In this document: piece by piece, positions 1 through 11,300 of the stretch
Position numbering within the stretch: position 1 is the stretch's first letter
How the letters are laid out: each line of letters begins with the position of its first letter
NCBI GenBank assembly: GCA_036365515.1
Contig: CM070877.1
Location: 9,705,101-9,769,100, forward strand
Direction of reading: 5' to 3'
Origin: Torymus aiolomorphi
Lineage: Eukaryota; Arthropoda; Insecta; Hymenoptera; Torymidae
Length of the DNA stretch: 64,000 nt
The notes under the pieces: model-generated
The model's database searches: none
Seen by the model: the letters and a program-made list of their open reading frames with translations, nothing else
What the model was told of the DNA's origin: nothing
Translations under genes and position numbers: made by a program

Positions 1-2495
1 ACAAAATTAATAGCACCTTTAACGTGCAATAATAATAATCGTAAATGAAAAAGTTCGTATTGAGTTGGACTAATAGAATACATTCGACCAATGGAATTGT
101 AATGTTTTCGTCGCGTTTGCCATTTTGAAACCGTAACACCATCAATTTTTACTTTTTTATGCACGTAATGACATGGGATATCTTTATAAAAATATTGCCT
201 TGCATCTTCATTTTCTAAGTTTAATTTAAAATAATCAAGTAACATGCTACTTGATTGATTTAGATTTTCTGTAATGTTAGTTCCATTATTAGAAATTATA
301 ACAGATTGTTCATTTGGCAAATGCACTGGTAATCTTACTATAGTGTGACTTTTATCTTGTAGCGGCTTACTTAAGATTCGATAACAGGCCTCTACGGGTC
401 CAACGTATCGCGTCTCTATGAAATCATGAATTTCGTCATGATTTATAATTCTTTCATTATTTGATTCTCCAATCGTCACCGTAGCTGCATCATGTCCTTT
501 ATAAATGTACTTATATAAATATTTAACTGCTTTAATAGTTGATACGACATCTACATTCATATGACAATTAAAAATTTGTAACAATTTAGGGCAATACGGT
601 ACAACCCATTGATTATCTACTACGTAACCGTTAGATAACTCATAAGTTATTCTATTATCTATTCTACGATATTCAGGGTAACCATTTTCATCCATATTTG
701 TTGCAGATTGAAAACGTTTCGGAAATTTTTTAGAACATTTATCATTTACCATACACCAATCGCCACATGGTCCATGTATCATATTTTTTAAAACAATATC
801 TTGTAATTGAGGCTGTTCGGCAGCAGGAATTTCAGCTGAAATAAACTCATCAACAATTTCAGGTGTTGTCATTTTATATCCATGTGCTAAGGTAACTAAT
901 AAATGCATATGAGGCAAACCTCTTTTTTGAAACTCTATAACATAAACATAAGCTGCGACCTCTCCAAAAAATTTTTGTTTAGTAATTATATGAAGTAAAC
1001 GATCTTTTTTTAAGTGAAATACTCGAGCAACAATATCTGGTCTGTCAGAGGGCTGTTGATTAGGTATTAAATTTTCCTGGATCTCTGGCCATTTCGGATT
1101 ACAAGTCATAGTTAGAAAAATATCTGGTTTTCCTTTATTATTAATAATAGCCATTGCATCTTGGTAACATTGTTGCATATGGCGAGGCGAACCAATAAAA
1201 GTAGACGGAAGAACAACTGTTCTTCCTATTTGTCCATTAATATCATTAGCGGAGTTGTGTAAATAATCATGTAATCCTTGATACGTATCTGCTTTAATTT
1301 CTTTTTGATTATCTTTACACCATTGAATTCTATCTTTCTCTATTTTCACGTAACCATCTACTACATATTGTTGAAATAAACGTCTCCCTAAAATAAAAGG
1401 ATTAAATATATCTGGTCTAATTGCAATTCGGTATTTCATGTAAGCCAATCGCGTTACACGCTTATCAGCTGTGCCGTTATTAATACGTTTTAAATTCCGA
1501 TGCCACCCTTGTGTACCATAAGGATAAAATAATGGGTAAACCCATGGTTCAACATTAGGATCCATTGTGCTTACACATTGCAAACTTTTAGAACTTTTAT
1601 TTCGAATAGTGACGTAAGACTCTGGAATCTCACCATCAGCTGTAGTTGAAAAAATAGCAGCTACTTCATTAGTACGTTGAAAATTGTATCGTCGTATATC
1701 CGTGCCTGGTTTTAGTGAAAATAATAATTGCAATTCAGGAGTGGTTTCACCAGCATTCAATAACGACTGTTGATTTTGTATTTCTTGATTCATCATTTCA
1801 TATGACTGAGCAAATACGTTATTTTCTCTGATAACTTTATCCAATATTTCTAATGTTTGATAAGTAAGTCCTGAAACATTTCTCATTCTAATATCAACTG
1901 CCTCTTGGGGATCAATAATAAATAACTGCCCATAAGAGGGGCTTTCATTTTCAGTTGGATATAAAGCAGTATTAATTTGATAATATATTTGGCCTTGAAT
2001 TTTAAAACAAAATGGCCCTGGTCGTCTCGATTGAAAATGAAATAAATTTGCATTGAAAGAAGCAAATGATAATGAATTATTATAACAACGTATATTTTGG
2101 TAAAAGTCATTTGACATGACATGAGAGCCATTAAACATATCATGAAGGTCTTTCGGAAAAGTTGGCAAAGGCTGTAATGTAACTGTACCATGACTGCAAC
2201 AATCATTAAAAGATAATCCCTTACGCGAAACTTTTTCTGATATAAAATGTTTTGCATTACAGTGCATACACAAAATATTCATTTCGCCCAAATTGTCTTG
2301 TTGAATAACCAATAGATTAATATTTTCCACTTCGTTTTGTATATTAGCAGATTCTCCAATTTGTCTACCTTCATCCTGAATAGCATTACGAGTCAACTGA
2401 CGTCTACGTCTCTGATTTTCAGCAATTCTCAATCGTCGATTTCTTTGATAGATTATTTCTTCTTCTTGCGAACGTATTATCCGTTTACGTGGCAT
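1..2495 (-). CDS. Helitron transposase (Rep domain; helicase part lies beyond the window)
   Basis: Open frame of 831 codons from ATG at 2495 to the window edge, read without a stop. The start Met is followed by a basic, Arg-rich segment (MPRKRIIRSQEEEI). The protein then carries the animal Helitron N-terminal Rep region: GRTVVLPSTFIGSPRHMQQ, then TCNPKWPEI, the HUH metal site as H529-M530-H531 (GLPHMHLL), and the tyrosine motif KYLYKYIYKGHD with candidate catalytic Tyr659 and Tyr663. The last visible residues, FHLRLLLLHVKGAINF, match the linker that precedes the SF1 helicase in this family. Helitron Rep-helicases nick and rejoin single-stranded DNA for rolling-circle transposition. The absence of breaks suggests a young, possibly autonomous copy. 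Element ends (5' TC, 3' CTRR hairpin) were not identified. Confidence 0.9.
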   Translation of the reverse strand, partial: MPRKRIIRSQEEEIIYQRNRRLRIAENQRRRRQLTRNAIQDEGRQIGESANIQNEVENINLLVIQQDNLGEMNILCMHCNAKHFISEKVSRKGLSFNDCCSHGTVTLQPLPTFPKDLHDMFNGSHVMSNDFYQNIRCYNNSLSFASFNANLFHFQSRRPGPFCFKIQGQIYYQINTALYPTENESPSYGQLFIIDPQEAVDIRMRNVSGLTYQTLEILDKVIRENNVFAQSYEMMNQEIQNQQSLLNAGETTPELQLLFSLKPGTDIRRYNFQRTNEVAAIFSTTADGEIPESYVTIRNKSSKSLQCVSTMDPNVEPWVYPLFYPYGTQGWHRNLKRINNGTADKRVTRLAYMKYRIAIRPDIFNPFILGRRLFQQYVVDGYVKIEKDRIQWCKDNQKEIKADTYQGLHDYLHNSANDINGQIGRTVVLPSTFIGSPRHMQQCYQDAMAIINNKGKPDIFLTMTCNPKWPEIQENLIPNQQPSDRPDIVARVFHLKKDRLLHIITKQKFFGEVAAYVYVIEFQKRGLPHMHLLVTLAHGYKMTTPEIVDEFISAEIPAAEQPQLQDIVLKNMIHGPCGDWCMVNDKCSKKFPKRFQSATNMDENGYPEYRRIDNRITYELSNGYVVDNQWVVPYCPKLLQIFNCHMNVDVVSTIKAVKYLYKYIYKGHDAATVTIGESNNERIINHDEIHDFIETRYVGPVEACYRILSKPLQDKSHTIVRLPVHLPNEQSVIISNNGTNITENLNQSSSMLLDYFKLNLENEDARQYFYKDIPCHYVHKKVKIDGVTVSKWQTRRKHYNSIGRMYSISPTQYELFHLRLLLLHVKGAINF

Positions 2496-3050
2496 TATAA
2501 CATTAAAATAATAATAATCTATCAACTTTAATTTAAAGTAAAAAGTCTTACTTGATTTGAATTAAAAAATTTAATATTAAATAAAAACGATTTCTCAGTT
2601 ACTTCTTTTGCTTTTCTAAATTTATGTTTAATGTTTTATTTAAGTTACAGGTATTATTTCGTTTGTAGGTGTTATTTCGATCGTAGGTATTATTTTGGTT
2701 GCAGTTTTAATTTCGGTTTTGTTGGTTTTATTTTGGTTACGAATTATTCTTCAAATTTTTTTATTGGTACAGTCAAGGTAAGGTAAAGTTGTAGTTAAGG
2801 TCAAGGTTAATGTTTTAGGTAAAATTTAGAAAATGGGAATAATAATAAATTGAAATCTATATATGCGTATATAATTTTTTGCACAATTGCACAATTTTAT
2901 TAAAGATTAATGAAAAATGTACTATAAATAAAAAATTTTAAATACATTTAGTAAAGATTTTTCAAACAAATCTATATAATAAAATATAATTTATTGTTAA
3001 TAGTGTTCTCTTTGCGTGATCCTTGGAAAAAATTCTTAGTAAATATTCAA
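2496..3050. other. AT-rich spacer upstream of the Helitron gene
   Basis: No credible coding sequence. Between about 2640 and 2760 there is a T/G-rich low-complexity run with repeated ATTTCG and TAGGT words. The remainder is plain AT-rich DNA. It may be Helitron 5' non-coding sequence, but no element terminus is recognisable. Confidence 0.4.
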
Positions 3051-4690
3051 CCTGTAACAAAAAATTCTTAATTATAGATCTTGCCATGAAATAAATACAT
3101 TCTAATGTTATATTCCACACAGTAAATATGATAACTTCTAGTTATTTTAACATAATTTTAAGAAAAATATGAAAATTGTCAAATTAGACGTATAGTCATA
3201 CCAAAGAATAGTAATAAGAATTGGAGTCTTTAAAAGTAATACGTGAAAGATTATTGCAATTACAAAAAAATTTAACAATTATTATTTACGTTTATTACTT
3301 TTACTAATAGCACAATTATAAGTTACATATTCTTTAGAAAGGATTAATAAACTTACATGTGGCTGTTCCGATTCAGTGTAATACTAAAAATTCACATAAA
3401 TTCTGATAATTTTGATCCTAATTACATGTATCAAAGATAACATTTTTTAAAACATTGATAATGTTCTTTGAAGATTTGACAGGATCTGTAAAAAGAAAAA
3501 TAATGATTTTTATCATTAATCATGATAAAGGTTATGTGTATAAATTTTAATTTTTTAAATAACAATATCTTACCTTTTTGCAATCAAATAAACTTGAAAT
3601 AAGTAAGTTGAATGGAAGCACTTGTAATGTCTCACTTGAACGTATAATACAATTTATTGTAAAATGATTGAATAAAAATTCTTCAGAATGGTTAACCTGT
3701 AACAAAAAATTTCTTAATTAATCTTTACATGAAATAAATATATTTTACTGTAATATTATACTAAAATTCTATGAAAGAAAAATATTTGAATTTCTAAATT
3801 TTGATTGGATTAATAATATTTTTCTAAGAAACTTGAGCAAGTTTAAGTTTAATAGGGTAAAAGACCCAGTAGATAGACGGTCACCAGTAGATCATAGACA
3901 AATCACCGTTTCGTTAATAAGTAAGTAGAACTTTTAAACCAAACTATATATTTTACTTAGAAAAAGAATTCAAAATTAACTGAATATAATGTTTTATTGC
4001 GGCCTATCTATTAACAGTAAGTTGTATAATTAATTAAAAGGTCATCTATCTATTGGGGTTTCGTCTGCTTTAACCGTCTATCTATTGGGTAGTTTACGCT
4101 ACACACAAATAAAAGAAAAATAATTATAGAATTAATAATATAAAATCTTTATAAAAGCTTTATTGTCTTATAATTTCAATTATTAAATTAAAATATATAG
4201 AAGCTTGAAATTAATTGTTAATTTTTAATGAAATTTGTGTCAAAATCCAACAGCATTTTGACACTATTTCATAGTTTAAACTATAAATGTAAAAATCTAT
4301 GTTAAGGGGATGCCGAAGTTAATATATAAGTATATGTGAATAACAAAACATATTTCATTTAATACATAATTGTTTCCTCTTATATTACATTAACAAATAA
4401 TTTATAGTAATTTATTTAGTAGAAAGGATTAATAAACTTACATGTGACAGTAATGATGCAAAATAGCTCTCCAAATGTACGTAAATTTATTTATAATTAC
4501 AACGCTGATATTCAACGATGAATACCCAGTGGCCTTGTTTTACATCATTTATAGCAAAAAATATAAATCTTCAGAGATTTGAGAGAAAATGCGACGGGAT
4601 CTATTGAGAAAAAGATATAATGATTTTTATTATAATGATGATATAGGTTATGTGAACTTGTTTTGATTTTATAAATAAGAATCTTACCTG
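3051..4690 (-). other. Duplicated exon-like modules, unassigned gene or transcript
   Basis: On the minus strand a 123-nt block (3696 down to 3574) is fully open in phase 0 (starts VNHSEEFLFN, ends SLFDCKK) and is bounded by a good acceptor (TTTTTTGTTACAG) and donor (GTAAGA). It is followed by a second block (3485 down to 3357) with acceptor TTTTTACAG and donor GTAAGT, which stops after 12 codons in that phase. A third acceptor at 3052 (TTTTGTTACAG) leads into another open stretch. A diverged second copy of the acceptor-exon-donor module lies at about 4430-4690, and both copies share AGAAAGGATTAATAAACTTACATGTG. This could be a small gene with alternative or duplicated exons, or untranslated exons. 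No protein family is recognised. Confidence 0.3.
3857..4097. mobile_element. MITE-like element with 25-bp imperfect TIRs
   Basis: Positions 3857-3881 (starting GTAAAAGACCCAGTAGATAG) and 4073-4097 are inverted repeats with about 21 of 25 matches, enclosing roughly 190 bp of AT-rich DNA without coding potential. Internal partial copies of the word TCTATCTATT lie at about 4003 and 4046. The size and terminal inverted repeats suit a non-autonomous DNA transposon. The superfamily and target duplication are not clear. Confidence 0.5.
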
Positions 4691-4974
4691 TTAATTAACT
4701 TCTATAAACTTAATAAATGTTCTTGCAATTTCTTAAACATGTATTTATAAATATTAATAATATTGTGCACATATAATATCTGGTCTACACGTGGTTATTT
4801 ATAAACCTAAGCAAGACAATTGACTACGACTATTGCGGGAAACAGCAGAGCGCATAGCATGCCTGAGACCCGATTCTGTTTTGATAAATTTCGTTTATCG
4901 TCATAAAAACTTGTGATAAACAATGAATTTATCACTTTTTTATCGTTATAGAATCACACTCCTGATTGCCTGTT

Positions 4975-5057
4975 GAAACTATACTTCTTCTTCTTCTTCT
5001 TTTTTGGCTTAGAGCTATAGCTCGTAGCGCCATCACCCAGTTTTAGAAACTATACTT
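4975..5057 (-). mobile_element. Very short 5'-truncated LINE 3' end with 12-bp target duplication
   Basis: The 12-bp word GAAACTATACTT occurs at 4975-4986 and again at 5046-5057, flanking a 59-bp insert. Read on the minus strand, the insert is a GC-containing 3' end (GATGGCGCTACGAGCTATAG) followed by an AAG repeat tail. An (AAG)n tail with flanking target-site duplication indicates target-primed reverse transcription of a non-LTR element that truncated almost at once. Confidence 0.6.
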
Positions 5058-5102
5058 ATCTCGCTCATATGCATACGTCACATATACTCACTCTCGCTCC
5101 CA

Positions 5103-5104
<2 letters not shown>

Positions 5105-5177
<73 letters not shown>
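5105..5177. repeat. (CT)n microsatellite
   Basis: About 73 bp of uninterrupted CT dinucleotides. Confidence 0.97.
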
Positions 5178-5181
<4 letters not shown>

Positions 5182-5696
5182 ACTGGTTTATATGTATCTA
5201 CATCGCATGGACCACAAATATTATTAAAATATAAAATTCCAATATAAGCAATATAAAATAGATTAAAAATAAATAATTAGGAATGGATAATAAATAATAA
5301 TCATTGTAAATAATTTTTTAATAAAAAATAAGGATATTTTTTTAAACGAAAGAAATGTTTACTTTGAACATAAAATAATTATTTTATTGATAAGGTATGT
5401 TACATTAGTCCAAATTTTATTCAAGCTTAACGCATACACTGAAATGTCAATCCATCACAATTGAAATGAAAAGCTCTGAAACTTAATCCTGATAGAGAAC
5501 TATATGTTTAATATATTATTAATTACTAATACTGATGATCAACTATTAATACTTGACAAAATAATTGAGATGGGTTAACATTTTTTTTATAAAGTACTTG
5601 TTTCATTTTAAGTTTTTTTAATAAATAAAATTTGCTGTAATTGATATTTTAAATATTAAAATCTATCAAAGCTTAGAAATTATTTAATCCGAACTT
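5178..5696. other. AT-rich intergenic spacer
   Basis: Nothing recognisable: no open frame of note, no RNA gene, no repeat beyond short AT runs. Confidence 0.5.
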
Positions 5697-5763
5697 GTAC
5701 TGATTATCACAGTACGTACTGATTATCACAGTATGTACTGATTATCACAGTATGTACTATCAC
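5697..5763. repeat. 19-bp tandem repeat, three full copies plus a partial
   Basis: The unit GTACTGATTATCACAGTAY starts at 5697, 5716 and 5735, with a truncated fourth copy from 5754. Units differ only at the last base. Confidence 0.95.
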
Positions 5764-6061
5764 GTATTTGTAAATTACAACAAACTGTAAATAAGCTTAA
5801 CATTTTTTCCTAAGAACGAGAGAATTACAAATCATTTTTTAATATATTTTAATACCCATTCTAGTGTGCCTCTTAATTACCAATCTTATAAGTAAAAACA
5901 TATACTTACATATTTTTCACATAATTGAATAAAATTGTACATTGGGTATTAAAATACTTTAACATTTTTTTATATAAAAAGAAAGAACATGCAGTCGATA
6001 ATAGTATCATTAATACTCGAACTTATAAAACAGAAATATGAAATAAAAAGAAGTATTAAAA

Positions 6062-7958
6062 TTATGGTATATCAGGATGTTGTCTTTTTGGTGTCCTCAG
6101 TCCAGCCATCAATTCCCGAGTTGACATCATTCTATTTTCTTGAGGATCTAATACGACTCCACTGTTGTCCTTACACGTAATCATTATGAAACCACCTATA
6201 AACAAAAGCACAGTAATTTCTTGGTAAATATGAACTACAAAATATGACGGTATTATAAATGAAAAGGCGTAAAAGAAGTTACTTTTGTCGTTGATTTCGC
6301 CTGTGACGACAATAGCTTGGCCCTTCTCAAATGTCATAGGGGAAAAATTAGTAATATGAACATTTATTTTCCGTACACCATCTGTTATTGATCCAGTTCC
6401 ATAAGTAGCAGTATTAAATCGATTGGTCTGAGCCACAAATTGCATTTTCAAAAATCCTTTAATCACTGAAAACAAATGAAAATAATATTAAATAATTTTT
6501 ACCGTTAGAATCATTACACATTTAAAAATTGAATGGTAATTATTGAAAATATATTAGTATAAAAAGAAAAAGATTTAAAAACTCACCAACTAATCCATTT
6601 GCACGATGCACATCTTCAAAATTCACACTAATTGGATTGACTTCTTGTATCATTTGCTGACCGTATATACCTTTATAGTGTACTACAGTTGTCTTTTGAA
6701 TAATTAATTCAAATGGGACAAAATTCTCCGTCACTTTAGATTGTGGTAGAATTACTGCCTTACAGTAGGCTCCATCGATATGGAGTTTCTGGAAGGTAGA
6801 AATGAATGTGTTATTATACATATAATATTTTAAAATAAAAAATGTAAATAATATATACTAACCTTCTGAGCTGTGATTTCATGCTGATACTGCTGAATCA
6901 GTTCATTACCCCAAATCAAGCAAGTGATCTTTTTTAAGCCTCCATTTCCGGCTGCCAAAATGAATTTAAACAGCTGATACTTTTTGACCTGGCCAACCTC
7001 CTGTGGTCTAAAAATATCATGGACATAGCCAACGATTTCTCTGCAAAATGCATCAAAGTAATATATGTATATATATAATAGCACAGAACATAATATAAAT
7101 AATTCAGCTTATACCATATAAATACTTACACAGATGCATCTTTGTCTGTTAGCTCATTTAAGAGTTCATCAGGAGATAGCTCTACCTCGTCTGGCTCGAC
7201 ATGATCACGTCTGTCTTGATTATTATTCATGACTTCTTGAATAGCATCCATTGTATGGGGATTCTGCAATATTCAAATATTACGTATAAAATATATGTAA
7301 CTTTACAAAAAATAAAAATTTCTGAAGACAAAAAAAATACAATTAGCTTCATTAATAATTTTTATAATTGTTTGCACAAAGAATATGACTTAACCTAAAA
7401 GCGTTTTCAAAAAATTGTAACAACCGCACTATTTTAATATAAATAAAAAACGGTTTAAATATTTATAAAATAAAATATTATCTACTAATTACATGCAAAG
7501 ATTTGGGATACCTTAGATTGATAAAGAGTACGATGCCGCTTGATTTTACTTGGTGTCGTGCGTCTGTGTAAATCACGTGCAAACTGCAAATACTTTCAAT
7601 GAACAAATGAACGCTAAAGGGTCTATATCCACATGGTCCCGCGCCACCCGCCTAGCATGTAGTTTGTTTTCAAATCAGGAAATAGTTCAATCCGGGCAAT
7701 ATAATTCTCTTGATAATTACTTATTACCCATGTCACATTGATAATTCTGCAATATTCAAATAATTTTATGTACATATATATATCAAATAAAATATGACTT
7801 AACCTAAAAACGTTTTGATTTAAGACATTATGATACTTCCACTATTTTTTAACAAATAAAATAAAAACCGTTTATATTATTTATAAAAAATAAAAAAAAT
7901 ATTATCTCGTACTTACATGCAAAAATTTGGGATACACCATTGGCTTAAGCCAATCCAT
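6062..7958 (-). CDS. Small OB-fold (RPA-like) single-strand-DNA-binding-type protein, six exons
   Basis: Exons on the minus strand: 7958-7917, 7263-7130, 7040-6863, 6788-6587, 6465-6283 and 6195-6062, with GT-AG introns and compatible phases throughout, giving 290 residues ending at TAA 6062-6064. The first exon (MDWLKPMVYPKFLH) joins in frame to NPHTMDAIQEVMNNN. If it is skipped, Met at 7251 gives 272 residues. An acidic N-terminal stretch (EPDEVELSPDELLNELTD) is followed by two regions that look like OB folds: EIVGYVHDIFRPQ to CLIWGNELIQQYQ, and a second from FVPFELIIQKTTVVHYKG to FEKGQAIVVTGEIND. The C-terminus is basic (LRTPKRQHPDIP). OB pairs of this kind occur in RPA70 and relatives, but the length and sequence match neither RPA1 nor RPA2. 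A POT1-, MEIOB- or transposon-associated RPA-like protein remains possible. The gene structure is well supported; the function is inferred. Confidence 0.6.
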
Positions 7959-8000
7959 TGATAAAGAGCAGTACGATGCCGCTGAATTTAGCTCGATGTC
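7264..8000 (-). repeat. Tandem duplication of the 5' exon/intron of the OB-fold gene
   Basis: Two diverged direct copies (about 7264-7560 and 7747-8000) share the acceptor ATATTGCAG, the words CATATTCTTTGTG/ATTTTATTTG, ACGTTTT...TAAGTCATA, a donor-bearing ATGCAAAGATTTGGGATA block and a GTACGATGCCGC block. The outer copy has a strong donor (GTAAGT) and the start codon. The inner copy has a weak donor (GTAATT) and lacks about 23 bp that include the ATG. The inner copy therefore looks like a decayed or non-coding alternative first exon. Confidence 0.65.
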
Positions 8001-8373
8001 GTGTGCAGACCGGATGTCAGTACACTATTCTAACCACGAAAAAGTATAGCCAGGCGATCCAGAAAATTTAAATAAAAAATACATTTAAAAATAATAAATA
8101 TAAAAACAATTTATTTTTAATTCTCATAATAATCTCACAATAAGTAAGACAAAAGGATTTTTTTATGTTTTATATTATAATTAATATAATTAATATATTT
8201 ATATGTCGTTCTTAAAAATTTAAATTCTGTTAAAATTAAAAATCTAATTTCATACCGGCCAATCAAAATCACTCTTTAAATGCTTCATAACATCCGGTGT
8301 TCTCTTTTTTAAGAGAGGAAAAGGCCGTGTGAAGTACCGACACGATCTCTACCTTACCGGCATCAACATTTTA
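8001..8373. other. Spacer between the OB-fold gene and the satellite
   Basis: AT-rich with a short GC-richer block at about 8286-8370. It may hold the upstream promoter of the minus-strand OB-fold gene, but no core element stands out. Confidence 0.35.
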
Positions 8374-11300
8374 GATTGTAAAACCTGTTAGTTACAGTTA
8401 CTAAATATCTTGTCGGCTTAATAAAATGTTTGTTTAAAAGAAGTAAACATTTAGTAAGAATGACAAAATATTTGGATACAAAGACATTAGCATTTCAAAT
8501 AATTTATTAGTCAGACCTAACAAACATTTATTTAAGTTGACTAATTGTAACTTAGTAATCGCGAGACAAATTTTTTAACCAATATTTTGTTGGTGTGAGG
8601 AAATAGTTTTGTAGATAGAAGTACGCAGTTACTCCTTTTAACAAAGATTTATTTGAAACAAAGAAATATGTAGTCAAATTAACTACATTCTTTTATATTA
8701 TCATAGTGCGGTTTTAACTAAACATTTAGTTAAATTTAATAGTTATTTATTGTAATCTACGAAATATTTAGTCAAATCAAGGAAACGATTGATTGATGAG
8801 GGAAGAAAATTGACGAATCATTTTTGTTCAGATTGCAAAACCTGTTAGTTGCCGTTACTAAATATCCTGTCGGCTTAATAAAATATTTGTTTAAAACAAG
8901 TAAACATTTAGTATGAATGACAACATATTGGGTTACAAAGGCATTGGCATTTCAACTAATTTATTAGTCAAACCTAACAAACAGTTATTTAAGTTCACTA
9001 ATTGTAACTTAGAAATCGGGAGAGAAATTTTTTAACCAATATTTTGTTGGGGTGAGGAAATAGTTTTGTAGATAGAAGCACGCAATTACTCCTTTTAACA
9101 AAAGATTTATTTGAAACCAAGAAATATGTAGTCCAATTAACTACATTCTTTTATATTTTCATAGTGCTTGTTTAACTAAACATTTAGTTAAATCTAATTA
9201 ATATTTATTGTCGTCTAAGAAATATTTAGTCAAATCAAGGAAACGTTTGATAGACGAGGGAAGAAAATTGACGAATCATTTTTGTTCAGATTGCAAAACC
9301 TGTTAGTTGCAGTTACTAAATATCTTGTCGGTTTAATAAAATGTTTGTTTAAAACAAGTAAACATTTAGTAAGAATGACAACATATTTGGATACAAAGAC
9401 ATTGGCATTTCAACTAATTTATTAGTTAGACCTAACAAACATTTATTTAAGTTGACTAATTGTAACTTAGAAATCGGGAGAGAAATTTTTTAACCAATAT
9501 TTTGTTGGGGTAAGGAAATAGTTTTGTAGATAGAAGCACGCAATTACTCCTTTTAACAAAAGATTTATTTGAAACCAAGAAATATGTAGTCAAATTAACT
9601 ACATTCTTTTATATTGTCATAGTGCATATTTAACTAAACATTTAGTTAAATCTAATTAATATTTAGTATCTTCTAAAAAATATTTAGTCAAATCAAGGAA
9701 ACGTTTGATTGACGAGAGAAGAAAATTATCGAATCACTTTCGTCCAGATTGCAAAACCGGTTAGTTGCAGTTACTAAATATCTTGTCGGTTTAATAAAAT
9801 GTTTGTTTAAAACAACTAAGTATTTAGTAACAATGACAACATATTTGGACACAAAGACATTGGCATTTCAACTAATTTATTAGTCAGACCTAACAAACAG
9901 TTATTTAAGTTGACTAACTGTAACTTAGTAATCGCGAGACAAATTTTTTAACCAATATTTTGTTGGTGTGAGGAAATAGTTGTCTAGATAGAAGTACGCA
10001 GTTACTCCTTTTAACAAAGATTTATTTGAAACAAAGAGATATGTAGCCAAATCAACTACATACTTTTTTATTATCATAGTGCGGTTTTAACTAAACATTT
10101 AGTTAAATTTAATAGTTATTTATTGTAATCTACGAAATATTTAGTCAAATCAAGGAAACGTTTGATTGACGAGAGAAGAAAATTATCGAATCACTTTCGT
10201 CCAGATTGCAAAACCGGTTAGTTGCAGTTACTAAATATCTTGTCGGTTTAATAAAATGTTTGTTTAAAACAACTAAGTATTTAGTAACAATGACAACATA
10301 TTTGGACACAAAGACATTGGCATTTCAACTAATTTATTAGTCAGACCTAACAAACAGTTATTTAAGTTGACTAACTGTAACTTAGTAATCGCGAGACAAA
10401 TTTTTTAACCAATATTTTGTTGGTGTGAGGAAATAGTTGTCTAGATAGAAGTACGCAGTTACTCCTTTTAACAAAGATTTATTTGAAACAAAGAGATATG
10501 TAGCCAAATCAACTACATACTTTTTTATTATCATAGTGCGGTTTTAACTAAACATTTAGTTAAATTTAATAGTTATTTATTGTAATCTACGAAATATTTA
10601 GTCAAATCAAGGAAACGATTGATTGATGAGGGAAGAAAATTGACGAATCATTTTTGTTCAGATTGCAAAACCTGTTAGTTGCCGTTACTAAATATCCTGT
10701 CGGCTTAATAAAATATTTGTTTAAAACAAGTAAACATTTAGTATGAATGACAACATATTGGGTTACAAAGGTATTGGCATTTCAACTAATTTATTAGTCA
10801 AATCTAACAAACAGTTATTACGTTCACTAATTGTAACTTAGAAATCGGGAGAGAAATTTTTTAACCAATATTTTGTTGGGGTGAGGAAATAGTTTTGTAG
10901 ATAGAAGCACGCAATTACTCCTTTTAACAAAAGATTTATTTGAAACCAAGAAATATGTAGTCCAATTAACTACATTCTTTTATATTTTCATAGTGCTTGT
11001 TTAACTAAACATTTAGTTAAATCTAATTAATATTTATTGTCGTCTAAGAAATATTTAGTCAAATCAAGGAAACGTTTGATAGACGAGGAAGAAAATTGAC
11101 GAATCATTTTTGTTCAGATTGCAAAACCTGTTAGTTGCAGTTACTAAATATCTTGTCGGTTTAATAAAATGTTTGTTTAAAACAAGTAAACATTTAGTAA
11201 GAATGACAACATATTTGGATACAAAGACATTGGCATTTCAACTAATTTATTAGTTAGACCTAACAAACATTTATTTAAGTTGACTAATTGTAACTTAGAA

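Noticed and set aside
1883..2257. 124-codon minus-strand open frame
   Set aside because: It overlaps the Helitron frame out of register. The Helitron frame shows clear family motifs.
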